A DNA stretch of 64,000 bases, from contig MJCC01000003.1 of assembly GCA_001766655.1 (NCBI GenBank), positions 1 to 64,000 of the forward strand, read 5' to 3'. The translations under genes were made by a program, and so were the position numbers. The first letter of the stretch is position 1. Every line of letters begins with the position of its first letter. Below, in pieces: positions 51,422 to 61,324 of this stretch. The stretch comes from Phytomonas francai (Eukaryota > Euglenozoa > Kinetoplastea > Trypanosomatida > Trypanosomatidae). Below the pieces are notes generated by a model that did no database searches, was not told where the DNA came from, and saw only the letters and a program-made list of their open reading frames with translations.

Positions 51422-54400
51422 ATGTTACGAGAAAACCCTGTTACTACCGACATATCTGACTTCGAAGAGGAGATGCCCCAGAGTGATGGAGCCCTCTACG
51501 GCTCTGGCGGTACGACGCCAAGCAGCAGAACCACGGAGGAGCTGCTCGAGCGAAAGAATGAGTATGACCTAAACCACGTAAAACTGCAAATGTTGGTCGA
51601 TCGGCTGTGGGGTCCGCAGGACCCATACACCCCAACAGAGCGCGAGAGTGTCTCACTGTTCCAAGACCTGTTCTACGGGTGGGTCTACAGGACGATGAAA
51701 ATTGCAGTGAGGGAAAACCTACACGAGGATGTTCTGCCACAACTGACGTATAAGAGCCGTGCGCGTGTATGCGGTATGAAGCTATCATATGCAATTCGGG
51801 ATAGGCTGTACGTGCGCAACGCATGGAGCTGCCTGCTGGGTGCCGAAGTCGTAAGCCGCCTGGACGCGATGAGCAGGGGTACGCTGCGGTGGGTCGGAGT
51901 GCCACAGCAGGGCGGCTATACGCGGATGATGGCGGGCGTGGAATGGAAAGTAGTTCCTGCCGTACGTCTTGCGCAACACTTAGAGAACACTCAGGAGACT
52001 CCGTTTTTCGACGGCGTAGTACATGGTGAGTATCTCTTCCGCCCAACACGGCCACAGATGTCAACACTGGAGGAGTGCACCAGTCTAGAGCTCGTGTTTG
52101 CGCCACGCTCAACGGGGTTCGGGAAGACCATCCCCGTTCCTGAGCGGCTGGCGACGTTCAAAAGTATGATCAAGGTATTGCCGGAGTTCTTTTGGTGCCA
52201 GTTCCCGCTAAAGTTAGCTAGCGATATCATCACGCTGCTCATACCGTTCATTATGAAGAACTACATTGAATTCTTGGAAGCAAAGGACAAGGACATGTGG
52301 ATGGTGGGTGCTGCTTTGACGTTCACTCTCTTTATTGTGCTGCTCCTTCAGAGTTGCATGTTGAATCGGTACTATTACTGGAGTATTGAGTGCGGCCTGC
52401 AGTATCGATCAGCCCTATCTATGCTCCTTTTTGAAAAGTGCTTCTTGATATCGAAAAAGGCAATGTCGCATCCTAAGGTCAACGTGGGTCATATTATAAA
52501 TCTTGTCAGCACGGATGTTGAGAATGTGAATTTATTCATGCAACACTTTATGTATTCATGGAGCTCCCCGTTCGTGTTTATCGTCGCAATTGTGCAAATG
52601 AATCAACTGGTGGGTGCGTGTTGTCTAATATGTGTTACCGTTTTTCTGTTGTCACTTCCGTTTATGACGTTTTTGACGAAATGGCAAGTCCAGGTATCCA
52701 GGAAGCGTGTGGTGGCGACCGACGAACGTGTGAAGGCGACAAACGAGTTCTTCTCTGGGATTCGAATTGCTAAATTTGTGACGTGGGAGGCTCAGTTTAT
52801 CAGCAAAATCGAGGCGAAGCGAGCTACTGAGGTTCACTACCTGAAGCAGGTTCAACTTAACCGAATACTGTTATCCTTTGTAAATAACTCCCTCCCACCA
52901 CTGATGATCGCGAGCGTCTTTGTGTTGTACAGTGTGTTGGGAAATGCCCTTACACCATCAGTTGTTTTTCCTACGATAGCCCTGCTAGGGCTTCTGCGCA
53001 TGCCCTGCGTAATGATCCCATACGTCGTCAATACTGCAGCCCAATTTATTGTGTCCATGGATCGTATTACGGGGTTTCTTGAATCCAGTAACGAGGAATT
53101 GTTCTCCGTGAAAAATATAGAGGAATTATACGAGCAACCGAAGGATGGGCACGGCACTATGTCGCGGCCTGCGGTCATTCTTGAAGGCGCAAGCGTGACA
53201 GCATACGTTCCGAGGAAGCTGCCAGAAGCGCCCAAGGCAAAGATGTCGGTGCTGAGGAGGTTGGGTCGCTTGGTGTGCAGCGAACCTCACAAGCCGGCGA
53301 GGCGTCATCCCCCACCCTTGGTGACGCTGGACGATACTGAGCCCGTGTCACCATCGGTGGGCCTTGAGGCTGCTAACGGTGGTGGAAAGGAGAAAAAGCC
53401 GGCCCAACCCAAGGGATACTTTGAGGTTCTACCGAGGGAGCTGCTGCACGACGTGAGGCTTCAGGTGCCGATGGGCAGGCTGACGGTCGTGCTTGGCTCG
53501 ACAGGGTGTGGCAAATCGACACTGTTCCAGGTTATATTGGGCCAGCTTGAGGTGAGCAAGGGATACGCATGGGCAGTCAAGAATATCGCGTACGTACCAC
53601 AGCAACCATGGATAATGAACGCGTCGCTGCGCGAAAATATTTTGTTCTTCGCAGAGGAGACTCCGCGCCTTACGGAGGCAATTCGCGTGTCGCAATTGGA
53701 ACCCGATATCGAACTCTTGGACAACGGTCTGGAGACCGAGATCGGCGAGAAGGGTGTCAACCTGAGCGGCGGGCAGAAGGCGCGCGTGAGCCTTGCTCGC
53801 GCTGTGTATGCAGATCGCGAGATGTATCTGTTGGACGATCCTCTATCTGCTCTGGATGCTCATGTCGGCGAGAGAGTGTTCACGGAGTGCATCCTGAACA
53901 AGCTTGCTGGTAAAACACGTATTCTAACAACCCACCAGTGGCATACAGTACATCGAAGTGACTACGTTATTGTGCTGGAGGATCAGCGTGTGGCGTTCTA
54001 TGGGGAGTGCGCTGAGTTCATGGAGTCTAAGATGTACCGCAGCATCGTCACAAGAAGCGCCGAAGAGGATAAGGAAAATGATAAGACGAAAACGAAGGAG
54101 GAACTGAAGTCGGGGGGGCACGTCATGAATGACGTGATAGACGCTGTACCAGAGGGCGTGGCTGACCGTCAATCTAAGCAGGCAGATACCAACCGAGGGC
54201 GTTTCATGACAAAAGAAGAAAAAGCAAAAGGTTCTGTTAATTGGAGTACCTACATGGAGTACGCTTTCTTTTGCGGTGGCAGGCACCTCGTGAGCCTTAT
54301 AACTGTAATATATGCAGTAACTGAGATTCTCAATGTATCTGCCTCTTTGTGGCTGTCTTTGTGGTCAACAGACCGCTTTCATATGATGCAGTCATCTTAC

Positions 54401-56104
54401 CTTATCTTTTATATTGTGTTCATTGCTCTTGGGCTAGGGGTTTCTCCGTCGCGCTTCGCCCTACTCTTTAAGGCTGCGCGCCGCGGTTCTGTTAGTATGC
54501 ATCGAGCAATGCTGCGAGGACTGTCAATATGCACGATGGGCTTCTTTGACAGCACGCCGCTCGGTCGCATCCTCAACCGATTTTCCCGTGATGTCAATAT
54601 AATTGATAACGATCTGCCCTTTTCAATGGTCATGGTCTGGAATACAATATTCTATATTTCTTCTTCGATCCTTATCACGACCGTGGCTCAGCCTATTGCG
54701 TTGAGTGCACTAGTGCCCTGCGGGTACATCACCTACCGCATGATGAAATTCTACAACGCAGCGAACCGCGAGATTCGCCGCACCAGAAGGATTCTCGAGT
54801 CGCCACTTTTCTCGTTATTGGGAGAGGTTCTGAGCGGTGCTTCGATCATCTGTGCATATGGCCGCGAGAGCGCGATCATAAGAGAGGCTCTACGCCGCCT
54901 GGATCTGGTGTACTCCTGCAGCTCTCTGGAGAATATCGCTAATCGCTGGCTGGCCGTTCGAGTTGAGTTTTTGAGCAACATCGTTGTGACGACCATCATG
55001 ACGGCAGGTGTGGTAATGGTGGCGTCCGGCCGCCTGAAAGAGAATATCGGTATAATATCGCTTTCGCTGGTGCTTGCCGTACAAACCACAACGCAGATTA
55101 TTTGGCTGATCCGCTTCGTTGCCTCTTTAGAGGCGAACATGAACAGCGTGGAGCGCATCATTTACTACACGAAGGAAACACCAAAAGAGGATATGCCGGA
55201 GCTGAATGCAGAGGTGGATGCGTTGGTGAATCGTGAGACACTGAAAACTACCAGGCAGGCTCAGAATATCGTGATGGAGGCCTACCACTCGTCAGGGATG
55301 CCAGAGCATAGGGTCCAAAGTGGCTCACTGGAGTTTCGCAGTGTTGACCTGCGATACCGAGAAGACATGCCGCTCGTGCTGTGCGGTGTTAGCTTTCGGA
55401 TCGAGCCAGGCGAGAAGGTTGGAATTGTGGGACGTACCGGTAGTGGCAAGTCAACGCTGCTACTGGCTTTCATGCGGATGGTGGAGATCAGCGGAGGAGA
55501 GATTATTGTGGACGGCGCGCCAATCCACTCGTTGCCGGTGCGCAAACTGAGGCAGCTGTTTTCTATGATTCCGCAGGACCCTCTTCTGTTTGAGGGGACA
55601 GTGCGGCAGAACCTGGACCCCTTCCTGGAGGCATCTGACAAGGAGTTGTGGCACGCGCTGAATCTTGTTGGCATGCATACACGAATCTCAAACGAGGCCG
55701 AGGGCATAAACAGCCGCGTACAGGAGGGCGGCACTAACTTTAGCGTCGGGCAGCGTCAGCTTCTGTGCATGGCGCGTGCAGTGCTCAAGCGGAACAGCAA
55801 GTTTATTCTGATGGACGAGGCGACCGCGAACATCGATCCTGAAATGGACCAATATATCCAGAGCACAGTGATGCGGACATTCGCGGCGTACACAGTGATC
55901 ACGATTGCGCACCGGTTGCAGACGGTTGCACAATACGACAGAATCATCGTGATGGACAACGGCAGAGTGGCGGAAATGGGCAGCCCATACGATCTTGTAG
56001 TCAGGCAAGACACAATTTTCCGCAGCATGGTGGAGTCCATGGGGTCCACTGCCACCCGATTATTTATGGAAACCGCTGATGCATCGAATTCAGTACGCCG
56101 TTAA
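51422..56104 (+). CDS. ABCC/MRP-family transporter (MRPA/PGPA type)
   Basis: A 1560-residue full ABC transporter; the ATG at 51422 is used since the longer frame starts at TTG. Layout: a ~250-residue soluble N-terminus (no TMD0), first membrane domain (~255-560), nucleotide-binding domain 1 with Walker A GSTGCGKST (from ~692), signature LSGGQKARVSL (~781) and Walker B LLDDPLSALD, a charged linker, second membrane domain (~940-1260), and domain 2 with Walker A GRTGSGKST (~1337), signature [10 protein letters not shown] (~1440), Walker [11 protein letters not shown] and the TIAHR switch His. Domain 1 has Asp after the Walker B Asp, normal for ABCC. In trypanosomatids such proteins move thiol conjugates and underlie arsenical/antimonial resistance. 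A 264 bp piece recurs at 60682. Confidence 0.93.
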   Translation: MLRENPVTTDISDFEEEMPQSDGALYGSGGTTPSSRTTEELLERKNEYDLNHVKLQMLVDRLWGPQDPYTPTERESVSLFQDLFYGWVYRTMKIAVRENLHEDVLPQLTYKSRARVCGMKLSYAIRDRLYVRNAWSCLLGAEVVSRLDAMSRGTLRWVGVPQQGGYTRMMAGVEWKVVPAVRLAQHLENTQETPFFDGVVHGEYLFRPTRPQMSTLEECTSLELVFAPRSTGFGKTIPVPERLATFKSMIKVLPEFFWCQFPLKLASDIITLLIPFIMKNYIEFLEAKDKDMWMVGAALTFTLFIVLLLQSCMLNRYYYWSIECGLQYRSALSMLLFEKCFLISKKAMSHPKVNVGHIINLVSTDVENVNLFMQHFMYSWSSPFVFIVAIVQMNQLVGACCLICVTVFLLSLPFMTFLTKWQVQVSRKRVVATDERVKATNEFFSGIRIAKFVTWEAQFISKIEAKRATEVHYLKQVQLNRILLSFVNNSLPPLMIASVFVLYSVLGNALTPSVVFPTIALLGLLRMPCVMIPYVVNTAAQFIVSMDRITGFLESSNEELFSVKNIEELYEQPKDGHGTMSRPAVILEGASVTAYVPRKLPEAPKAKMSVLRRLGRLVCSEPHKPARRHPPPLVTLDDTEPVSPSVGLEAANGGGKEKKPAQPKGYFEVLPRELLHDVRLQVPMGRLTVVLGSTGCGKSTLFQVILGQLEVSKGYAWAVKNIAYVPQQPWIMNASLRENILFFAEETPRLTEAIRVSQLEPDIELLDNGLETEIGEKGVNLSGGQKARVSLARAVYADREMYLLDDPLSALDAHVGERVFTECILNKLAGKTRILTTHQWHTVHRSDYVIVLEDQRVAFYGECAEFMESKMYRSIVTRSAEEDKENDKTKTKEELKSGGHVMNDVIDAVPEGVADRQSKQADTNRGRFMTKEEKAKGSVNWSTYMEYAFFCGGRHLVSLITVIYAVTEILNVSASLWLSLWSTDRFHMMQSSYLIFYIVFIALGLGVSPSRFALLFKAARRGSVSMHRAMLRGLSICTMGFFDSTPLGRILNRFSRDVNIIDNDLPFSMVMVWNTIFYISSSILITTVAQPIALSALVPCGYITYRMMKFYNAANREIRRTRRILESPLFSLLGEVLSGASIICAYGRESAIIREALRRLDLVYSCSSLENIANRWLAVRVEFLSNIVVTTIMTAGVVMVASGRLKENIGIISLSLVLAVQTTTQIIWLIRFVASLEANMNSVERIIYYTKETPKEDMPELNAEVDALVNRETLKTTRQAQNIVMEAYHSSGMPEHRVQSGSLEFRSVDLRYREDMPLVLCGVSFRIEPGEKVGIVGRTGSGKSTLLLAFMRMVEISGGEIIVDGAPIHSLPVRKLRQLFSMIPQDPLLFEGTVRQNLDPFLEASDKELWHALNLVGMHTRISNEAEGINSRVQEGGTNFSVGQRQLLCMARAVLKRNSKFILMDEATANIDPEMDQYIQSTVMRTFAAYTVITIAHRLQTVAQYDRIIVMDNGRVAEMGSPYDLVVRQDTIFRSMVESMGSTATRLFMETADASNSVRR

Positions 56105-56775
56105 CTTTTAGTCCTAATTTTCAGGCATGCATTTTCAAGGTTTCACTCATCAAATTATCACATGGGAGTGCTTCATTATTATCTTACAATTAATTAAATA
56201 AATCTGCTTTCTGAAGATACCGATACACAAGGTATGAGAAATTTGATTACGGAAGGAACGTATTGCGACGCATAATTCCTGTAGCTTTTCGTCTAGATAT
56301 ATAACATAAGTTATTCCTATAAGTAGATGATATCCCCCCCCCCCTATTGCAGTAATATTATGATAACAGTTTTACGTGTTGAGGCGATAAGTATTTCTCA
56401 CATCTCATTACTCTCCCCCCGCGTGGAATGAAACTCGAAAGAGGACTGTATTTTTATCATGAATGCTTAAGATCATAGGCATTCTGTACCTGAACAGGTT
56501 ACGCTTACAAAGTGAAGTCTTGAGTAATTCAATGGTTGAAAATTGTTTCATTAGTGACAAGTTGAATTTTTTAAAAAATAAGTAACGGGAAAAAATTCTG
56601 AAGAGTATGCATGAGTTTGATGTCAAAGTAAAGAAATTTTATGAGTCAATGTATAGCGGTGATTTAAACGGTTAATGACCTTGGTATTGTTTCCCCTCTC
56701 TTATTATCACATCATCTCCTGTTTCATTTTCTGTGTGTCACCTCTCCCCTTTCCCCTTTATTAGTAAAAGAAGAC
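56105..56775. other. Intergenic 3' of the MRP gene
   Basis: AT-rich with a C-run (about 56334-56344). No gene seen. Pyrimidine-rich sequence from 56690 to 56760 precedes the next small gene. Confidence 0.5.
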
Positions 56776-57111
56776 ATGCGGCGCATCTTGTCAAGGCTCA
56801 CTCTCAACAGGGGCACATTTCGACGATGGATGCCGGCTTGCGACTGGGTGGAAGTAGATAGAAGGCTCTTTGTTACTCCGCTGCTGAGCTCAGGGCACTG
56901 TTTTGGCAATGCACCCGCACGTGTGAGGCCTGTGGAGACACCTGTGGAAAATGGATTTAGGCAAACTGAGCGAGAAATCAGCCCTTTAATTGTCATCGCA
57001 TTCATTATCATTATTCCGTTGTGGCTGTTGCCCATATTTTCTGCAGGTGAGGAAAGAAAGAGGGCAACCCTCATGCAGTGGGCATTGTCCCGCCAGCAAA
57101 CGCAGTCGTGA
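56776..57111 (+). CDS. Small single-pass membrane protein, unknown
   Basis: A 111-residue protein. A basic N-terminus (RRILSRLTLNRGTFRRW) suggests mitochondrial import. One strongly hydrophobic segment (PLIVIAFIIIIPLWLLPIF, about 70-88) is followed by a short charged tail. The shape is that of a small inner-membrane subunit. No family is recognised. It sits between the MRP and YIP1-like genes with a clear ATG and a polypyrimidine tract just upstream. Confidence 0.55.
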   Translation: MRRILSRLTLNRGTFRRWMPACDWVEVDRRLFVTPLLSSGHCFGNAPARVRPVETPVENGFRQTEREISPLIVIAFIIIIPLWLLPIFSAGEERKRATLMQWALSRQQTQS

Positions 57112-57516
57112 ATTCTGCTCCTTTGATTTCCTCTTCAAAATGGTCTGTACTCTCTTTCCATTTTTTTTATGATGACTTCATGGCTGCCACAGTTGTTACA
57201 TTACATTATTCCCTCCACCACCCGCGAAAGTTTCCTACTTTACTCAATCTTACCATTTTCTTCAGAAGGACTCTGTATTTTCCTTTCTCGTTGCGTAGCG
57301 GAGGTACAATCTGCTCCTTTTTATACTTGTTTGGTTTTGATAATCTAATCAGGCCTGATCACACCATATCTCTTATTCCTTTATTCGTCAAGCAAAGGTA
57401 GTATTGGTACGCATTCGCAACACAAAGTCGAAAAGAAAGAGGGTGGCGTACACATAGTCTTCTTAGCAGTACTTGAGCAGCAACGTTTATTGTAGTGTGT
57501 GAGGTAGGGCGGGTGA
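57112..57516. other. Intergenic, T-rich, no gene seen
   Basis: Phe/Leu-rich short open stretches reflect T-rich sequence and are not taken as genes. Confidence 0.45.
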
Positions 57517-58122
57517 ATGCGTCGTTTAGCTGCTGCTTTGGTTGCTCAAGGGGCTGAGTGCTCTGTCCGTGGAGTCAACACACGTGGCATTCCATACTCT
57601 CCTCGTGGCACGATTCAAGATTTTACCTCATCCCCACGTCACGTATCTCTGGCAGAGATGCAGTTTGACTTTGATCGACGTATGGGGCGGAGCACGAATG
57701 GGCTATATGATGGGTTCACATTTGTGCCTGGCGTCGGCGCCCAGCCGGCGGAGCGCTTTCCCTTCTACTACCCTTCGCACAGCCCCCATCACAGTGAGGG
57801 CCCGCCGCCGCCGCATAAAGCCCTGGAAGATCTCCTTCCCGAACTCAGTAGTGGTTATGCGGCGGATCTGCGGACGGATCCAGCGTATGCTGAGCTCCCT
57901 GAGCATATCAGAGCTGCCAAGCAGAGTATTCTGGCGGCACAAAGCGACAGCTGTGGCGAGGTTCCGCGCGGGTTGGTCCCACCACCACCACCACCACCCT
58001 CTGAACAAGAAGCGACTATAAGAGCCTATCAACCCCCTCGTGTCCATCTTCCAGGATTTTGGTGGCCGCTTATGTCTTTTTTTGTCTGTATATTTGTTAT
58101 CATGGGAAGGTATGGTGTCTAA
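57517..58122 (+). CDS. Probable mitochondrial tail-anchored protein, unknown
   Basis: A 201-residue protein. The basic, Ala-rich N-terminus (RRLAAALVAQGAECSVRGV) fits a mitochondrial leader. The middle is Pro-, His- and Ser-rich and contains a Pro run (PPPPPPP near 163). A C-terminal hydrophobic helix (WWPLMSFFVCIFVIM, about 182-196) ends a few residues before the stop. This layout suggests a small protein of the inner membrane with a soluble N-terminal domain, such as an accessory subunit of a respiratory complex. No homologue is recalled. Confidence 0.6.
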   Translation: MRRLAAALVAQGAECSVRGVNTRGIPYSPRGTIQDFTSSPRHVSLAEMQFDFDRRMGRSTNGLYDGFTFVPGVGAQPAERFPFYYPSHSPHHSEGPPPPHKALEDLLPELSSGYAADLRTDPAYAELPEHIRAAKQSILAAQSDSCGEVPRGLVPPPPPPPSEQEATIRAYQPPRVHLPGFWWPLMSFFVCIFVIMGRYGV

Positions 58123-58860
58123 AAGTGAAAGCAAGGAAAAGTAGTGCTATCTTTAGGCACTCGTAGCTTTCCTTCTTATCTCCTCTAAATGAAAAGGAAA
58201 ACTCTTTTCTACTACCTATCAACGCTTAAAAAAGTCTGTCATGTTCTGGAGGACACCAGTTTCGCCTACTTTCCTTTCCTTTAGCTTTCTGTCTCTGCTC
58301 CCTTTGGCTATTGTAAAAATGCTTTTTTGAGTCTTAGCGGAACTTGCTCTTGGTCAATCGCGCTCTTTGATGAAAATTCCAACCTGAATTCACCTTTCTG
58401 TAGCCTCTTTATATTACATGCTATATATTTCCTTTTTCCTTTACGTTTCTAAAATCGACGGATGCAGTCTTAGTGCAAAGAAGTTCAGGGATGCAGAGCA
58501 ACCTGAATGTTGGAGCTCCTTTTTTATTCAAAATTATGGGAGTTACGGATATCACTAGTGGTAGATTCAAAAATCAATCTAAGCCTTGTCATCGAATCCA
58601 CTTTTATTAGCATTTGTCAGACTCATGTTGCTGTGGAGGCTATTTTTCATTTTACCTTTTCGTCCTTGTATGAAACTTACAAATTTGCATCAGTGTTATG
58701 TATTATTGTTTTAGAGTGGAAAACGACTCCTACTTTGTCTTTCGCTAAATTATATAGCAATCAATTCGAAAAGGCTAGACATAAATATTCTAACAAAAAT
58801 CAAGGCTAATCCCAGCTTTAACAAACTACTGTTTTTTTACACGTTTATTCGCCTGAATTC
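58123..58860. other. Intergenic, no gene seen
   Basis: An ATG-started open stretch of 100 codons (58507-58809) is present but has no recognisable features and a composition like UTR sequence. Treated as untranslated. Confidence 0.4.
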
Positions 58861-59445
58861 ATGGCCACCGTTGGATCAGGAACCGCGATATATGTCGAAG
58901 CGAGCCACGAAAACCTCTCTACACTGGATGAGCCAGTCTCTCAAACGCTGCTTCGGGATGTAAAGGCTATATGGCACAAACTAGTGGTGGTGGTGTGCCC
59001 ACCTCTGAGCAATGATCGTGAACTACGGGATTGGGATCTGTGGGGCCCGCTCATTCTCTGTCTTATCCTGGCAATTATTTTGGCCACCTCAGCACCACAA
59101 AATATGACAGGACTCATTTTTTCTGCCGTCTTTGTTTTAGTTTGGGTTGGATCTGCGGTTGTGACGCTCAACGCAAAGTTTCTCGGCAGCACCATATCCT
59201 TCTTTCAGACTGTCTGTGTGATGGGTTACTGCATCGCACCGATCTGTTTTGGTGCCCTTATTGACACTATTATTCCCCCCTTCTGGCTTAAGCTTATCAT
59301 TTCTATTGTTGTGTGGGCGTGGGCATGTTGGGCCTCCCTCCGCTTCTTTAGGGGTACAACAAAACCCGAGAAGGAAATGCTTGTTCTGTACCCAGTCGCA
59401 CTCTTCTATTTTTTTATGACATGGATGGTAGTGATGGGTGTGTAG
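58861..59445 (+). CDS. YIPF6-like Yip1-domain protein (HTBF type)
   Basis: A 194-residue protein. The N-terminal part (LSTLDEPVSQTLLRDVKAIWHKLVVVV) and the block RDWDLWGPLILCLILAIILA match the YIPF6/Yip1 family closely. About five transmembrane segments fill residues 65-192. Yip1 proteins sit in ER-Golgi membranes and bind Rab GTPases in vesicle budding. In Leishmania, from memory, the terbinafine-resistance gene HTBF of the H locus is a member, located between the PGPA transporter and PTR1 genes. The same order is seen here. Confidence 0.9.
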   Translation: MATVGSGTAIYVEASHENLSTLDEPVSQTLLRDVKAIWHKLVVVVCPPLSNDRELRDWDLWGPLILCLILAIILATSAPQNMTGLIFSAVFVLVWVGSAVVTLNAKFLGSTISFFQTVCVMGYCIAPICFGALIDTIIPPFWLKLIISIVVWAWACWASLRFFRGTTKPEKEMLVLYPVALFYFFMTWMVVMGV

Positions 59446-60681
59446 TGGAAAATAAGATACACTCACATGGATAGTGGATGTATGGCATACTCTTTATAGC
59501 GGCATTTTTTTAAAAAAAAATTGAAGTCGAATGCTTTCTAGAGAACGTACTCATTTCAGTTTGTCAAAATGGCATGGGAGCTCCATTTTTTGTCTTTTAA
59601 AGATAATTTGATGAGGCTAGTACTAATAAACGTGAAAGTGGAATGTTTCTAGTGTGCTTTAATATTTGTCCATTTTTTCTATGGTTTGCATTATGTGATA
59701 TTTTCCCCTTTTTTTGGTTGGGCGATGCAGGACCTGATTTCTCTGCAAAAAAAAAAAGATCATCCTGATTAGAAAATTGCCTAACGGGAATGTTGCATTC
59801 GCCGTATTATTACCTAGGATTGAGTTGACTTCATTCGATTTCTGAAACTAGATGGCCAAGGGGCTAGTGTTAGTTCTTTAGGGAACGCCGGTTTGGGAAA
59901 AAATCTAATATGGAGCACTATTCCTTATCTGAATTCTTTTTTTCCAAGGCGTGAAAAGTACGTAAAGGCAGGGCCCTGCTGGAAAAGAAGGAAAAACATA
60001 TATCTGTCCTCTTTTAGGCTCATATTCAAACAAAACAATTCAGAGGCATGGATTTCTGCTGGTTTACTCATTTTTGCCATCATGTGAGGTATCAGGATGT
60101 AGCTGTTTAGCTTTATGGGATGGTAGGACGAATTCAGGTTCGTGTATGCGAACACAACTCGCAGAAATGTGTTCCCGCTCCTCTCTCCCCTCTCCTCAAA
60201 AAACAAACAAACAGCAACAACAACAACAACTAAATGAATGACAATTTCGCGTAAATTGTATGTAATGTCATTTTCCTTCACTCAATTTGTCAAAGCCACC
60301 GGTATTTTCAGCTCAGGTAAACACAGAGGAATGTTGTGTTAAACAACTTTTCTAAAACCGGAACGAAAACCATTTCCATTACTTCAAGGCCCCACTCCCA
60401 AAAAACTGTGTATTCAAAACATTTAACACCCTATGACACGTATAGTTCATTTAAAACAGTTTTGAAGCATTGAGTGCTACATTCATTGGATGAAGAAGCG
60501 AGATAAGAAGGGGTCGAACCAATATCATTATGTCTTAACAATGCAACTCGATAAAAAGAGCGAAATGTTTGCTCCCCCAACTCATTGTATGACGGTGTTG
60601 CATAAAATGTTTTTGATACACATTTTTTATCTATATTAACGGGATGCACTGACTCCTCGTCGTAAGGGCCCTTCCGTCAAG
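59446..60681. other. Intergenic, no gene seen
   Basis: 1.2 kb with AT-rich sequence and short homopolymers. No coding frame is convincing. A small repeat of CAA units lies near 60205-60231. Confidence 0.45.
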
Positions 60682-60945
60682 AACTTTAGCGTCGGGCAGC
60701 GTCAGCTTCTGTGCATGGCGCGTGCAGTGCTCAAGCGGAACAGCAAGTTTATTCTGATGGACGAGGCGACCGCGAACATCGATCCTGAAATGGACCAATA
60801 TATCCAGAGCACAGTGATGCGGACATTCGCGGCGTACACAGTGATCACGATTGCGCACCGGTTGCAGACGGTTGCACAATACGACAGAATCATCGTGATG
60901 GACAACGGCAGAGTGGCGGAAATGGGCAGCCCATACGATCTTGTA
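60682..60945 (+). pseudogene. 264 bp copy of part of the MRP gene
   Basis: By eye, every base from 60682 to 60945 is identical to 55736-55999 in the MRP gene, at an offset of 4946 bases in the same orientation. It covers the signature motif, Walker B and switch His region of nucleotide-binding domain 2 (protein residues about 1439-1526). The flanks show no further similarity. It has no suitable gene start and stops shortly after (AGTAGATAAG), so it makes no transporter. It is a recent partial duplication or a copy kept identical by gene conversion. Confidence 0.97.
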
Positions 60946-61324
60946 AGTAGATAAGTGCAAATATTACAAAGAGCTCGCTGTCTCGTTTATTTATTAGTAT
61001 TAGTCATACTTATTCGTTTTACTGTTTTATTCATATGCTGTTTAGTGCAAATATAAAAAGTTGAAAATTGTGGTGCTATCTATCCTGGGAATGCTTTATA
61101 ATTTAACTCATGATCTGAGGCACTGCTCACGATCAACGATACTAGGAGTGGATGATCTGAACTCATTCGGTACATGGAATGAGCTCTGACTTTTATATCA
61201 TAAAAATCTATTTATCTACTGTCAGTGAGCTTTTCCGTTTATTCCTAGCACCTATATATTCTGCAGGCTTTCTCCTCACTGGGTATTTTTCGATCTCATT
61301 TAGTTATACTATAATAGGACAAAA
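60946..61324. other. Intergenic between MRP fragment and PTR1
   Basis: AT-rich; no gene. A pyrimidine-rich stretch near 61225-61300 probably holds the PTR1 splice acceptor (CTGCAG at 61261-61266 is one candidate). Confidence 0.45.

Noticed and set aside
51444..52112. Minus-strand 222-codon frame opposite the start of the MRP gene
   Set aside because: Antisense shadow; no domain, and the plus strand is a full ABC transporter.
55738..55770. Altered signature (FSVGQ) in MRP nucleotide-binding domain 2
   Set aside because: ABCC transporters commonly have a modified signature in the second domain; not unusual.
57181..57402. Phe/Leu-rich 73-codon frame between the two small membrane-protein genes
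   Set aside because: Its content simply reflects a T-rich splice region.
58507..58809. ATG-started 100-codon plus-strand frame before the YIPF6-like gene
   Set aside because: No domain, UTR-like composition and no nearby splice signal that stands out; kept as intergenic.
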